From NCBI RefSeq assembly GCF_031085375.1, contig NZ_JAVCWF010000001.1:1240001-1304000 (forward strand): a stretch of 64,000 nt of DNA, in the 5' to 3' direction. This document shows positions 42,794-53,016 of the stretch, in pieces; the stretch's first letter is position 1; the number at the start of each line of letters is the position of its first letter. This DNA comes from Lactiplantibacillus brownii. GTDB lineage: Bacteria; Bacillota; Bacilli; Lactobacillales; Lactobacillaceae. The notes under the pieces were generated by a model. That model was not told the DNA's origin. It did no database searches and worked only from the letters and a program-made list of their open reading frames with translations. A program made the translations under genes and the position numbers.

Positions 42794-42889
42794 ACTTAGT
42801 GGCGGCGACCTAGTCTTATTTCCGGTAGCGGGAATTAAGCAAATTGAACGCTTAGTGACAGGTCACTATTTATAAACTAAATCATACTA

Positions 42890-42928
42890 AAAAATCGTTT
42901 TGAGCTTAAAGCTTGCAACGATTTTTTT
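42890..42928 (+). terminator. Rho-independent terminator
   Basis: AAAATCGTT (42891-42899) pairs with AACGATTTT (from 42917), followed by T. Confidence 0.8.
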
Positions 42929-43007
42929 GTGGGCGCAATCAATTGAAGTTGTCCTTGCAAGCGTTACACTTATAACCATTAAAGACTAAGTTTGGGGGAA
43001 TGGGGCA

Positions 43008-43868
43008 ATGACGACAACACAGAAACTAACGACAACGGCAATGCAAACTTTGGTAGGACAATTACAGATGGTTGGGGCAAAGGTACGGTTGGTCCCCATC
43101 GTACGGCTGATCATTGGATTTGAAAAGACGACTAAGTTGAGTGTGCCAGGAACCGCGATTCGCGCACTAACTTTGGTTCCTGCTAAAACTGTGTTAGATG
43201 GGGTCACCCTGGCTGGCTTTCAGCTGAGACTCGCGACGGCGCAACTGCCAGCGGCGACCATTGACCGGTTGCAGGCGACCGCAGATGTGACCAGCTTGAC
43301 CGTGATCACGATTCATCAAACGGTGGTATATCATGTTCAGTGGTCACCTTTATCGGACGAATTCGCAGCCAATTTGAATCAATTTTATACGACAACCGCG
43401 GATGAGTTAGAACTTGCGACCAAGCTGCGTCGTTCTTATGATTGGCCAGCAATTTTACGTGCCGCTTTGATCCCAGAACATTTTGAAACCATGGTCGCGG
43501 CGTTGTTAGCGGCCAAATTGCCGGGTCACTATACGGCCAACGATTTTAGAACTTATCTCCGTCATCAGATTGATACCATGCAAGCCGTGTCACCAGCGAC
43601 AGAACGCTCATCATATTTATTGATTCGTCAAATTGCGACGGATGCAGACCGACCAAGTTGGGAATCGGTGGTTTACCATCCCAATGTGGCCGAGCAACCA
43701 CTTTCAAATCTGGAAACGATGCCGTACGCCCAATTGCTGGCGTTGCCGGTATGGGTAGCGAATGGGGCTGACTTTTGGGAGGGCCTGGCTTGGTTACTCT
43801 GGAAAATGGCATTTGCCGGGGTTCAAAAAGGCCAGCGACTAGCAACGATTCGCGCACTAGCGGATTAA
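43008..43868 (+). CDS. Conserved protein of unknown function
   Basis: A 286-residue soluble protein, Ala/Thr/Leu-rich. Starts ATG 43008 behind a GGGGGAATGGGGC stretch. The first 115 residues look alpha/beta, and the rest is mostly helical with several Trp (FWEGLAWLLWKMAFAG near the end). No motif was recognised. Stands alone between tRNA-Gly/GNAT and argS. Confidence 0.65.
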   Translation: MTTTQKLTTTAMQTLVGQLQMVGAKVRLVPIVRLIIGFEKTTKLSVPGTAIRALTLVPAKTVLDGVTLAGFQLRLATAQLPAATIDRLQATADVTSLTVITIHQTVVYHVQWSPLSDEFAANLNQFYTTTADELELATKLRRSYDWPAILRAALIPEHFETMVAALLAAKLPGHYTANDFRTYLRHQIDTMQAVSPATERSSYLLIRQIATDADRPSWESVVYHPNVAEQPLSNLETMPYAQLLALPVWVANGADFWEGLAWLLWKMAFAGVQKGQRLATIRALAD

Positions 43869-43981
43869 TCTCGATAGTGGGCCGCACTAACGGTTAGTGG
43901 CAATTGAAAAAGTCATTGAAAACCACGGCTAACGCTAGTCAAATGGTGTAATCTCTGTTATACTAACGCATGTTAAAAACT

Positions 43982-44182
43982 CGTCTAATGAGAAAGAAAA
44001 AGTAAATCAGTTAAAGCTGCCAAGCAAGTCTGGGATGATGGAAGCCAGATCAGCGGACTGATTGAAGCGCGCTTTTGAAGACTACAATTTAAATAATAAG
44101 TGGATATTATATCAATTAGAGTGGTACCGCGGGAAATCTCGTCTCTTACATGTTTAAGTTAATGTGTAGGGGACTTTTTTTG
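43982..44182 (+). promoter_or_regulatory. T-box riboswitch upstream of argS
   Basis: TATACT at 43959-43964 is the probable -10. The leader has a stem I with GGAAGCCAGATCAGCGGACTG, a probable Arg specifier CGC near 44068-44070 in TTGAAGCGCGC, the T-box core AGAGTGGTACCGCGGG (44118-44133), and a terminator with GTCTCTTACA pairing TGTGTAGGGGAC before seven T. Uncharged tRNA-Arg should allow read-through into argS. Confidence 0.88.
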
Positions 44183-44220
44183 TCCAGCCGCGGGCTACGC
44201 CGCAATTCAAGGAGGAAAAT

Positions 44221-45909
44221 ATGGATTACAAACAACAAGTTGCTGCGACTTTAGCACCAGCATTGCCAGAATTAACTGAGGCTGATATTTTAGCCAAAAT
44301 TGAACAGCCCAAAACATCAAAACAAGGGGATTTAGCTTTCCCTACGTTTACCTTGGCAAAAATCATGCACAAGGCACCGCAAATGATTGCGGGAGAGGTC
44401 GTTGAAAAAATTGACCAGACGGACTTTGAAAAAGTCGTTGCGATGGGGCCATATGTGAACTTCTTCTTCAAGAAAGCCGATTTTTCAGCTGATATTTTAG
44501 CGCAAATTTTGACTGATGGGGCGCATTTTGGTGATGCCAAATTGGGTCACGCCGGTCAGGTCCCCATTGACATGTCTTCACCTAATATTGCCAAGCCAAT
44601 TTCGATGGGCCATTTGCGTTCAACGGTTATCGGTAATTCATTGGCTAATATCTTAACCAAGATCGACTATAAACCAGTTAAAATCAATCATTTAGGTGAC
44701 TGGGGGACACAATTTGGTAAGCTGATCACCGCGTATAAGATGTGGGGTAGTGAAGCTGAAGTCAAGGCCGACCCGATTAATAACTTATTGAAATATTATG
44801 TCCGTTTCCACAAAGAAGATGTGGCTCATCCTGAAATGGATGATGAAGCCCGGGAATGGTTCAAAAAGTTGGAAAATGGCGATGAAGAAGCCCTGACTTT
44901 ATGGAAATGGTTCCGTTCTGAATCATTAAAAGCGTTCAAGAAGATTTATCAACGGTTAGATATTGAATTCGATTCATTTAAAGGGGAAGCCTTTTACAAT
45001 GATAAAATGGATGAGATTGTTGATATTTTGGAATCAAAGAACTTGCTACACGAAAGTCAAGGTGCCGAAGTTGTTGATTTGAGTAAATATGACTTAAATC
45101 CCGCTTTGATTAAAAAGTCAGATGGCGCGACCTTGTATATTACACGGGATTTGGCGGCTGCCTTATACCGGAAGCGGACTTATGATTTTGTTCAATCTTT
45201 ATATGTCGTTGGTAATGAACAGACGAACCATTTCAAGCAATTGAAGGCTGTTTTAAAAGAAATGGGCTTTGACTGGTCAGATGAAATTCATCATATTCCA
45301 TTCGGTTTAATTACATCCAATGGGAAGAAACTTTCAACGCGGAGTGGTCGTGTCATCTTGTTGGATAAAGTCTTGGACGATGCGGTTGAACTTGCCCATC
45401 AACAAATTGACCAAAAGAATCCAGATTTAGCCCACAAAGATGCCGTCGCGGATGCGGTTGGGATTGGTGCGGTCGTCTTTCATGATTTGAAGAATGAACG
45501 GATGAACAGTTTTGACTTTAATTTGGAAGAAGTCGTTCGTTTCGAAGGCGAAACGGGGCCTTACGTCCAATATGCGCATGCACGTGCTGAAAGTATCTTA
45601 CGAAAATCTGGTCAGCCTGATTTAGCTACAACGGGTCAACAATTAAGTGATCCAGCGGCTTGGGATACGTTGAAGTTACTGAGTGAATTCCCAGCAACGA
45701 TTGTACGAGCTAGTGGCGACTATGAACCATCCGTGATTGCCAAATATGCGATTCATTTAGCGAAAGCTTTCAACAAGTATTATGGCAACACGAAGATTTT
45801 AGTGGAAGATGATGAATTGACCGCACGCTTAGCCTTAGTGAAGAGTGTCAGCATCGTCTTGAAAGAAGCTTTACGCCTATTGGGTGTTAAAGCACCGGAT
45901 GAAATGTAA
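44221..45909 (+). CDS. argS: Arginyl-tRNA synthetase
   Basis: A 562-residue class I synthetase that charges tRNA-Arg. An additional N-terminal domain (1-100) binds the tRNA D-loop. The HIGH-like motif is in [19 protein letters not shown], the KMSKS-like loop is reduced to [10 protein letters not shown] as in many ArgRS, and the C-terminal DALR anticodon domain starts near [14 protein letters not shown] and ends [14 protein letters not shown]. Preceded by GGAGG and a T-box. Confidence 0.98.
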   Translation: MDYKQQVAATLAPALPELTEADILAKIEQPKTSKQGDLAFPTFTLAKIMHKAPQMIAGEVVEKIDQTDFEKVVAMGPYVNFFFKKADFSADILAQILTDGAHFGDAKLGHAGQVPIDMSSPNIAKPISMGHLRSTVIGNSLANILTKIDYKPVKINHLGDWGTQFGKLITAYKMWGSEAEVKADPINNLLKYYVRFHKEDVAHPEMDDEAREWFKKLENGDEEALTLWKWFRSESLKAFKKIYQRLDIEFDSFKGEAFYNDKMDEIVDILESKNLLHESQGAEVVDLSKYDLNPALIKKSDGATLYITRDLAAALYRKRTYDFVQSLYVVGNEQTNHFKQLKAVLKEMGFDWSDEIHHIPFGLITSNGKKLSTRSGRVILLDKVLDDAVELAHQQIDQKNPDLAHKDAVADAVGIGAVVFHDLKNERMNSFDFNLEEVVRFEGETGPYVQYAHARAESILRKSGQPDLATTGQQLSDPAAWDTLKLLSEFPATIVRASGDYEPSVIAKYAIHLAKAFNKYYGNTKILVEDDELTARLALVKSVSIVLKEALRLLGVKAPDEM

Positions 45910-45944
45910 ATTACGCAATTTGTTAGAAATAACATCTTTGGGAT

Positions 45945-45990
45945 AAAAAAAGCCTCGCAGAAAGTTTAAAAATTCTGCGAGGCTTTTTTT
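45945..45990. terminator. Strong bidirectional terminator
   Basis: AAGCCTCGCAGAA pairs with TTCTGCGAGGCTT around an AT-rich loop, with A-run and T-run flanks. Confidence 0.92.
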
Positions 45991-46049
45991 ATCTGGCGAA
46001 ACGCGTCTAAATATGATGGCTACAACACATCAGTACTATTAAATTTAGA

Positions 46050-46919
46050 TTAATGCCGTATCTGATCGCCCATAGCAAATGCAGCCACACAACCAAATCC
46101 AGTATGACTTGAAATCGTCATCCCAATCGGATAAATGTGAACATCTGCGGTACTGATCTTTTCAATAATCCGAGCCTTAACAATTTTTGCCGCCGCAAAA
46201 TCACCGCTGGTAGTCACAATAATCGGTTGGGTTGGATCACTTTGCATCGCAGCAAGTGTTTTATCAGCCAATTCAAATAATGATTTCCTACGTGTCCTTG
46301 TTTTAAAAACGAGTCGTAATTTACCTTCAGGATCAACATCTAAGATTGGTTTTACCCGCAATAATGTTCCCAAAGCGGCTGAGGTTCTGGAAATCCGACC
46401 ACCGTGATAAAGGTAATTTAGATTATCGACGGTAAACCAAGATTGAAGGCGCATTTTATTTTCATCAAACCAGTTGACGAACTCGTCTAAAGTCGCGCCA
46501 GACTTTTGCAACTTGATGGCCTGAAGAACCAACAAACCTTCACCACCACTGGCCGCTAGTGTGTCCACAATGCGAATGTCAGCGTTTGGATAAGTTTCCA
46601 ACAACATTTCTCGAGCTTGATGGGCACTCGACATTGAGCCGCTGAGTCCGCCAGAGAATCCCACGTAAACCATGGGAATCTTTTTTTCAACGTATGGTTT
46701 AAAGAATTCAAAGTACTCACCAACATTTACTTGGGTTGTCGTTGGCATCATTCCAGCTTGAATCTTTTGATAAAAGTCATTGATATCATAACTTTTCCCA
46801 AAATCATTGATTAAATCTTGATCACCAAGCTTTGTATGAAAGCTAATGGCCGTTACATGACCTGCCGTCAAAGTTGCCAACGGTAAATCACACTCTGAAT
46901 CAGTCAGTATTTGATACAT
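46050..46919 (-). CDS. DegV-family fatty-acid-binding protein
   Basis: A 289-residue protein. The start MYQILTDSECDLP and AGMMPTTTQVNVGEYFEFF, then GFSGGLSGSMSSA with the lipid-carboxylate-binding Ser, are the DegV/FakB signature. The C-terminal GFGCVAAFAMGD is also typical. Such proteins hold a fatty acid for phosphorylation by FakA and feed it into phospholipid synthesis. ATG is preceded by GGGGGCTGGAG. Confidence 0.92.
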   Translation of the reverse strand: MYQILTDSECDLPLATLTAGHVTAISFHTKLGDQDLINDFGKSYDINDFYQKIQAGMMPTTTQVNVGEYFEFFKPYVEKKIPMVYVGFSGGLSGSMSSAHQAREMLLETYPNADIRIVDTLAASGGEGLLVLQAIKLQKSGATLDEFVNWFDENKMRLQSWFTVDNLNYLYHGGRISRTSAALGTLLRVKPILDVDPEGKLRLVFKTRTRRKSLFELADKTLAAMQSDPTQPIIVTTSGDFAAAKIVKARIIEKISTADVHIYPIGMTISSHTGFGCVAAFAMGDQIRH

Positions 46920-47183
46920 TCTCCAGCCCCCTTATGGTTGGGCAATTAATATTTTGGTTCCCAAATAATCATACCATGTATTTTCAGACTTAATGGGCTT
47001 TTAAACTAAATGAGTGACGCAATTAAAACCTCAAATAGCTTATCACCGTTTTTTTATGACTGCAACTGCGGATAGTTGAAAAACTTGATGCTGCTAATCT
47101 CAAAAGGATAACTCGTTTGACGTGATCAAGCCGTCATATTTCTAGTGCATCGTTGCGGTCATATTTAAGATAAGGCCTTAATT
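46920..47183. other. Left part of an 811-base gene-free gap
   Basis: No gene was found. It probably holds the DegV promoter on the minus strand (near 46930-46985) and leads into the repeat that starts at 47184. Confidence 0.45.
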
Positions 47184-47590
47184 GTCCGTCTCCGTTGACC
47201 AGCTCGTTTGCTGTGGGGCAGTCCTGCAGCCAAAAATTGGTCTGCAGGGCGCTTTTAAGCCGAAGTTCACGTCTTAAAAGTCGGCCCAGACACTAACCTG
47301 GGTAAAACCGCCCAGCTAAGTGTCTCGACACGGTAAACGAGCTGGTCAACTCCGACGTCAAATAGTGATTTATTAAAAAGGATATTGATAAAATCAGTAT
47401 CAACGAAAGGTCAATTACGGTAGAGTCACTAATTTAGCGCAGGGCGGGCTGGATGATGCTCAGTGGTGAAATTTTCATTTGCTGGTGAACTTCCAGCTTA
47501 GGAAAAGCCCGGCTTGTGAGACCGACCTTTGGCTCACAAACGTGGCCCACCACGTTCCAGCATCAGTCCAGCCCAACCGGAGTGGCAACT
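47184..47590 (+). repeat. Structured intergenic repeat, copy 2 (most complete)
   Basis: Module A (47184-47360): TTGACCAGCTCGTTT at its start pairs with AAACGAGCTGGTCAA at its end (15 pairs), enclosing hairpins such as CCTGCAG/CTGCAGG. A linker contains TTGATA/TATCAA. Module B (47441-47590): GGGCTGGA and GATGCT pair with AGCATC and TCCAGCCC, enclosing TTGTGAG/CTCACAA and CGTGG/CCACG. Related copies lie at 32.3, 55.1 and 63.1 kb. No reading frame is kept between copies. Confidence 0.85.
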
Positions 47591-47730
47591 TATAAATATA
47601 ATGGCGACATCACACCAGATTAAGCTTGATTCGGAAACTTTCAAGACCAAAACGATCCTGGCCCCTTTAACAAAATGACATGCTAAGCTGACGATAGTAT
47701 GGGTCGATTGGCAAAAGTGGGGGCATGGTC

Positions 47731-49722
47731 ATGAGTTATTTGGAATTGAAAGACATTCATAAATCATATTATATTGGGAAGACTGCTTATCCAGTGTTAA
47801 AGGGACTTAATTTAAATTTTGACCTTGGTGAATTTGTGACTATCTTGGGGGAATCCGGTGGTGGTAAATCAACTTTAATGAATATTATTGGGGGCTTGGA
47901 TCGGGACTTTACTGGCACAGTTAAGTTGCAAGGGCAGCCCCTGGATCACCATCATGAACATCAATTGGATCAATATCGGCGAGAAACGATTGGGTATATT
48001 TATCAAGCCTATAATTTAATTAGTCATTTGAATGTGTTAGATAATGTGATGCTGTCACTGGATATGACTCGTTTATCGCGGGCAGCACGGTTGAAACGTG
48101 CTCGTGGATTGCTCAATCAGGTCGGACTGACTGATCAATTGAAAAAATATCCCAGTCAACTATCCGGTGGCCAGAAGCAACGGGTAGCCATTGCGCGCGC
48201 GCTGGCAAGTGATCCACAAGTCATTATTGCGGATGAACCTACCGGGGCGCTGGATTCACAAAACACCGCGGAAGTTTTGGCAATCTTGCAGAAGATTGCG
48301 GCTAACGGGCGACTTGTCATCTGTGTCACACACTCCAGCACGGTTGCGCATGCCGGGACGCGAGTGGTGCAATTGACGGATGGTAAAATTACCGATGATC
48401 AAGTCATCCGAGCGCCAGCCAAAGTGACTAAGTCGCGGGCCAAATTAGCTTCGCGGCCATTACCTTGGCACATTTCATTATTAACTGCGTTTAAACATTT
48501 GCGACATACTTGGACTTGGAACGCTTTGATCGTGCTAGGAACCGCAATTGGGCTCTTTGCAGTCATGCTTTTCATTGGCTTGGGAAACGGGTTAAAGGGT
48601 TATATTAATCATCAAATAAATTCGTTAGTTGATCCGCAGTCAATTACCGTAATGCGGTATGTCGATAGTACTAAAGATCAAGAAGAACAATTTGCGGCGC
48701 AGGCCGATCCAAGTGCGGCCGGCAGCTTCGCCACGCACATGCCTACTTTTTCAACGAGTCAGGTGACTGAATTACAGCACCTAACTCATGTGGTGAAAGT
48801 TGAACCGGGGATTGCTGCGAATGATGCGATGATTACGATTGGCAAGACGAGTTACTCAGCGCCACAATTAACGACGTGGACTAGTGCGAATCAGACCTCT
48901 GCGTTAAAGGCCGGGCACTTGGCCGGTAATAATCAAATCATTTTAGATCAACAATCTATCGCGCAAAAATGGTCGGCTAACAATTGGCGCAAACTGGTTG
49001 GTCAAAAGGTTACTGTGGCTTATCGGACTTTGAACAGTCAAAATCAACTAGTGACGGTGCAACGACAATTAACGGTGGCCGGGATTGCAGCTTCATCAAC
49101 TGGAGCGGGTCTGAATGCCATCAATTATGAAACGATGCAGTCAATGCGCGCAGCGGCAAAAGTCACGACGCAACCAACGTTTGTGACGGTCCGTATCAAA
49201 AATCGACAACAGAATGAAGCGGTTGTGAGTGCAATTAATCATTTGAAGGTTAATGGTCAGCAACAGTTTGCGGCAACGAGTATTTCCTCAGCATTGGCCA
49301 CCGTTAACACTTACGTTAACTTGGCTACCATGATTTTAGCAGCTATTGCGGGGATTTCATTACTTGTTTCAGCCTTAATGATCATCGTCACAATGTTTAT
49401 GTCCGTGAGTGCCCGGATGAAAGAAATTGGGATCTTACGTTCATTGGGTGAAAGTCGACGGGATATTCGGCGACTCTTTACGAGTGAGTCATTGATGTTA
49501 GGCGTGTTGAGTGCAATTCTCGCGACAGGCTTGGCATACGGTATTGGCCTAGGGCTAAACCAGATCCTTTACCGAATTGCGGGTTATAATTTAGTTCAAT
49601 TAGAATTTAGCAATGTGGTTGTGATCTTCATAATCGCATTAGTCATTGCTTGGTTGGCAGCAATTTTACCCGCTCGACGGGCAGCGCGCTTGAATCCAAT
49701 TACGGCATTAGCTACGGAATAG
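47731..49722 (+). CDS. ABC exporter: MacB-type fused ATPase and permease
   Basis: A 663-residue fusion. The ATPase (about 1-225) has GESGGGKSTL (Walker A), LSGGQKQRVAIARAL (signature) and VIIADEPTGALD (Walker B). The permease part has one helix (about 265-290), a large outer domain (about 295-525) and three C-terminal helices of FtsX type (LRSLGESRRDIRRLF between them). Such pumps move peptides or lipids, or give resistance to antimicrobial peptides. ATG 47731 is better spaced from GGGGGC than ATG 47725. No sensor system lies next to it. Confidence 0.92.
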   Translation: MSYLELKDIHKSYYIGKTAYPVLKGLNLNFDLGEFVTILGESGGGKSTLMNIIGGLDRDFTGTVKLQGQPLDHHHEHQLDQYRRETIGYIYQAYNLISHLNVLDNVMLSLDMTRLSRAARLKRARGLLNQVGLTDQLKKYPSQLSGGQKQRVAIARALASDPQVIIADEPTGALDSQNTAEVLAILQKIAANGRLVICVTHSSTVAHAGTRVVQLTDGKITDDQVIRAPAKVTKSRAKLASRPLPWHISLLTAFKHLRHTWTWNALIVLGTAIGLFAVMLFIGLGNGLKGYINHQINSLVDPQSITVMRYVDSTKDQEEQFAAQADPSAAGSFATHMPTFSTSQVTELQHLTHVVKVEPGIAANDAMITIGKTSYSAPQLTTWTSANQTSALKAGHLAGNNQIILDQQSIAQKWSANNWRKLVGQKVTVAYRTLNSQNQLVTVQRQLTVAGIAASSTGAGLNAINYETMQSMRAAAKVTTQPTFVTVRIKNRQQNEAVVSAINHLKVNGQQQFAATSISSALATVNTYVNLATMILAAIAGISLLVSALMIIVTMFMSVSARMKEIGILRSLGESRRDIRRLFTSESLMLGVLSAILATGLAYGIGLGLNQILYRIAGYNLVQLEFSNVVVIFIIALVIAWLAAILPARRAARLNPITALATE

Positions 49723-49781
49723 TCAGTTGCCGACTTTTGAAAGAGACGTGTGAGATATTAATAATTGAAGCAAAAAAATGA

Positions 49782-49824
49782 TTGATAGCGACTCAAATTA
49801 CTGAGGGCTTATCAATCATTTTTT
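49782..49824. terminator. Bidirectional terminator
   Basis: AATGATTGATA (about 49787-49797) pairs with TATCAATCATT (49810-49820), flanked by A-run and T-run. Between convergent genes. Confidence 0.85.
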
Positions 49825-49839
49825 GCTGACTTTAAGTAA

Positions 49840-50304
49840 TTATTTTGCGGCAACTAGCGCAGCAATTTCAATTTTTTTCATTTTCATCATAGCTTGGATC
49901 TGGGCAGGTGATTGAGTTAATTCGCGCATGTTTTTGGGGACGATTTGCCAAGAAATCCCAAATTGATCTTTCGCCCAACCACATTGTTCGGCCGTTGGGT
50001 CGGCGGACAGTTTTGACCAATAATAGTCGATTTCTACTTGATCAGCGCACTCAATGGTGAATGAAATTGCTTCGTTAATTCTAAAGACTGGACCGCCGTC
50101 TAATCCCATGAACTTTTGACCATTGAGGGTGAAAACAGCCGTGAGCACTTTACCAGCCATGCCTTCAAAATGAGCGTCCAATTCGCTGTCGGGGTAACGG
50201 GTCAGGCTTTCAAGCGTTGAATTCGGAAAAACTGACAGATAGTAGTTGATGGCCGCTTCACAGTTGTTATCTGCGAACCATAAACTTGGCACGATTGCAG
50301 TCAT
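49840..50304 (-). CDS. PhnB-like VOC-superfamily protein
   Basis: A 154-residue protein; ATG 50304 is 6 bases behind GGAGG, so the ORF part before it is not used. PSLWFADNNCEAAINYYLSVFP and FMGLDGGPVFRINEAISFTIEC, and further on CGWAKDQFGISWQIVP, are typical of the PhnB/glyoxalase-like group (3-demethylubiquinone methyltransferase-like annotation). Activity is unknown. Confidence 0.88.
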   Translation of the reverse strand: MTAIVPSLWFADNNCEAAINYYLSVFPNSTLESLTRYPDSELDAHFEGMAGKVLTAVFTLNGQKFMGLDGGPVFRINEAISFTIECADQVEIDYYWSKLSADPTAEQCGWAKDQFGISWQIVPKNMRELTQSPAQIQAMMKMKKIEIAALVAAK

Positions 50305-50363
50305 AAAATGCCTCCAATAATAGTTGTGCATAGTTTAACTGAACTTGAAAGCGAATACAAGGA

Positions 50364-50728
50364 TTAAGCTGAAAATGGCCGAAACGTGGCATGCTTGGTC
50401 TCATATTCCGTTAATTTGGCAATTCTAGCCCCACGAAATTCAATGACTGAAACGCCATCAAAGTCGATGATGGTAGTTTCACGAGCTTTGAAATACCATT
50501 CAACGACGAAACAGTGTTCATCGACCGTCAAAATTCGGGTAATATCCCAACGAAGGACCATTTAAATGGGGAGTTGGTGAGCTAACCACTGTTGTAATTC
50601 TGCTAGGCCCTGATAAGTTGCACCATAACATTCGTGATAAGCCACATCTGATGTGAAAAAGGTCAGTTATTAGTTAACCAGCACTTGAAGTGGGCGCGAA
50701 TGAGTTGTTCTTGATTAAGCTTGGTCAT
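50364..50728 (-). pseudogene. SnoaL-like protein, broken by frameshift and stop
   Basis: On the minus strand a start ATG 50728 (behind GGAGATC) gives MTKLNQEQLIRAHFKCWLTN, then a TAA. Another frame continues LTFFTSDVAYHECYGATYQG and ELQQWLAHQLPI to a TAA at about 50561-50563, after which MVLRWDITRI follows through EWYFKAR and VIEFRGARIAKLTEYETKHA to the end. Joined, these make a normal SnoaL/NTF2-like protein of about 120 residues. At least one frameshift and one stop make it inactive. Its start overlaps the end of the MocR gene. Confidence 0.78.
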
Positions 50729-52187
50729 GATGATCTCCTGGGAAGTTTTCGCTAATTAGGTCAGTTAAAATCTTAATACCGCGTTCAAAACGAGCCGTTG
50801 ATTCATATGAAAAGCTGAGTCGAATATTTTGATTGGGTTGAAAGTCATAAATATTACCAGGATTAAAGAGCACATTTTGAGCAGTTGCCAAATCGAATAG
50901 TTTCGGAATGTTGATGCGGTCGGCTAAGCGAATCCACAAGTAGAAACCACCAGTTGGCGCTTGCCAAGTTGCGATACCGTGGCCCCAATATCGTTGCAAA
51001 ATAGCTTGCGCTGCGGCGGCCTTTTTGGCCAGCACGGCGCGGAAATTGGCTTGATAAGTTTCATAATCTGGGTCAGCCAAAATTTCGGCTAAGACTAATT
51101 GTGATAGTGAACTGGCGCCATAGTCGGTTTGCATCCGCACGTCGGTCAAACGGTCGATAACTGGCTTCGAAGCGACCGTCCAGCCAAGCCGCAAGCCGGG
51201 GGCTAATGATTTCGAAATACTGCCAAAGTAGATGACATTGCCGGTGGTATCGAGAGCTTTCAACGGTTTAGGCGGCTGTTGTGCAAACCAAACATCTTGG
51301 TAAGCGGCATCTTCTAAGATGGGGATTTGATGTTCTTGTGCATAGGCCAAGACCTGTTCACGACGTTCGGCACTCATCACGATGCCAGTCGGATTATTGA
51401 AAGTGGGAATGGTATACATAATGGCGTGGGACGTTTTGAGCGGTGGCGTGATTTGCCAATAAGCCATGCCTTGATTGTCCATCGGTACCCCGGCCAAATG
51501 GGTATGGGCGGATTGAAAGACTTGCAGCGACTTGACGTAAGTCGGGGCTTCCGTATAAATTGTCGCGTCTTTAGGAAATAGCGATACTGAAACAAGCTGT
51601 AGCGCCTGTAATGAGCCGGAGGTAATCAAAATATTTTCCGGTTGCGTCTGAATGCCGACCTTAGCTAAATGCCGGGCAATTTGTTGCCGCAGCGCCAAGA
51701 TGCCAGCGGGCTCAGTATAGTTTAAGCTAGTCAAGTTGGCGCCCAGTTTAGCGAAAGCTTTTTGAAATAGGGCTCGTGGAAATTGTTCGGGAGCTGGTTC
51801 ACCGGTGCTGAGTCGAATGACGGCATCGGTTTCAAATTGATTGATCTTTTGGAGCGCGTGCGTATTTGGTTTAAATTGACCGGCTCGGACATATTGTGAC
51901 CAGTTCACGTGTTCGGCGAGTAGGCTGGACCAGTGATTGCCGGAGACCATCATCCCAGAACCGGGATTGCTCGTAATCAAGCCGACCGCAATCAATTCAT
52001 CTAACGCCGTGATCAGCGTACTGCGATTGACCCCGAATTGTGTGGCGAGCTTTCTTTGGGACGGTAATTTGGCGCCCATCGGCCAGTCGCCACTTGCAAT
52101 GGCTTGTTGAAAATAATTGGTAATTTGTTGGTAGATCGGTGTAGCGGCCTGTTTATCAGGTTGCCACGTCAGTTGAATCGTAGACAT
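50715..52187 (-). CDS. MocR-type GntR regulator with aminotransferase domain
   Basis: A 490-residue protein. ATG 52187 behind GGAGTGA is preferred over the ORF start at 52241. A GntR winged helix (about 10-80: TPIYQQITNYFQQAI, LPSQRKLATQFGVNRSTLI) is joined to a fold-type I aminotransferase domain (about 115-480) with the PLP Lys in YFGSISKSLAPGLRLGW. MocR proteins use PLP as a sensor. It is divergent from a LysE-type exporter gene at 52341, the usual arrangement of regulator and target, though that gene is now frameshifted. Confidence 0.93.
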   Translation of the reverse strand: MSTIQLTWQPDKQAATPIYQQITNYFQQAIASGDWPMGAKLPSQRKLATQFGVNRSTLITALDELIAVGLITSNPGSGMMVSGNHWSSLLAEHVNWSQYVRAGQFKPNTHALQKINQFETDAVIRLSTGEPAPEQFPRALFQKAFAKLGANLTSLNYTEPAGILALRQQIARHLAKVGIQTQPENILITSGSLQALQLVSVSLFPKDATIYTEAPTYVKSLQVFQSAHTHLAGVPMDNQGMAYWQITPPLKTSHAIMYTIPTFNNPTGIVMSAERREQVLAYAQEHQIPILEDAAYQDVWFAQQPPKPLKALDTTGNVIYFGSISKSLAPGLRLGWTVASKPVIDRLTDVRMQTDYGASSLSQLVLAEILADPDYETYQANFRAVLAKKAAAAQAILQRYWGHGIATWQAPTGGFYLWIRLADRINIPKLFDLATAQNVLFNPGNIYDFQPNQNIRLSFSYESTARFERGIKILTDLISENFPGDHHDQA

Positions 52188-52340
52188 GCGGACATCACTC
52201 CTAAATGGTTGGTTTAAAAAGTCACAATTGGTTGGGGACAAAGTTAATTATCTCCATTATAATCATCTCATGATTTAAAGCCAGTTAAGCGATATTGATT
52301 TTTTTATGACTAAATTGGTTGGATAGGAGTTGTGAGATTG

Positions 52341-52948
52341 ATGCAAGTGTTTTTACAAGGATTATTATTTGGGGTCGCGTATATCGCACCTATTGGCATG
52401 CAAAACTTGTTCGTGGTTTCAACGGCCATCGAGCAACCTTTAAAACGAGCCTTACAAGTGGCACTCATCGTGATTGGTTTTGATACCTCGTTATCATTAG
52501 CTTGTTTCTATGGGATTGGTAAGTTGCTACAAACAACGCCCTGGCTGGAATTAGCGGTTTTATTAATTGGCAGTTTACTGGTCTTTTACATTGGCTGGGG
52601 CTTGGTCCGACAAAAAGAAGTTGCGATGGGGACCATGGACACGAATTTTTCATACAAAGCAGCGGTCGTTACCGCCTTTTCAGTGGCTTGGTTGAATCCG
52701 CAAGCTTTAATTGATGGTTCAGTATTATTGGGTGCTTTTAGAGTATCTTACCTGATAACTTGACCCATTTTTTCATGTTAGGAGTCATTGTGGCTTCCGT
52801 GACGTGGTTTATTGGTCTGACTGGATTGATTAGTAAATTCAAGCATTTAATGCAGCCTAGGGTTTTATTGTGGATCAATCGTGTCTGTGGCATCGTGATT
52901 ATTTTGTATGGGGTGAAATTATTGGCGACCTTTGTCACTAAAATATAG
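52341..52948 (+). pseudogene. LysE-type amino-acid exporter, frameshifted
   Basis: The first ORF (MQVFLQGLLFGVAYIAPIGM) runs to a TGA at 52761-52763; the second frame takes over near 52740 and continues LTHFFMLGVIVASVTWFIGL to the end. Joined they give an ordinary LysE/ArgO-type carrier of about 200 residues with six helices (IAPIGMQNLFV and SVAWLNPQALIDG motifs). A single-base change around 52738-52750 explains the break. ATG 52341 or TTG 52338 follows AGGAG. It might be a sequencing error; see findings. Confidence 0.82.
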
Positions 52949-53016
52949 TTGCGGACCAGCGTCACAATCGGTATGCTAGTCATATTGGACTTTTAGCAGA
53001 AGGGAACGATTAGCAG

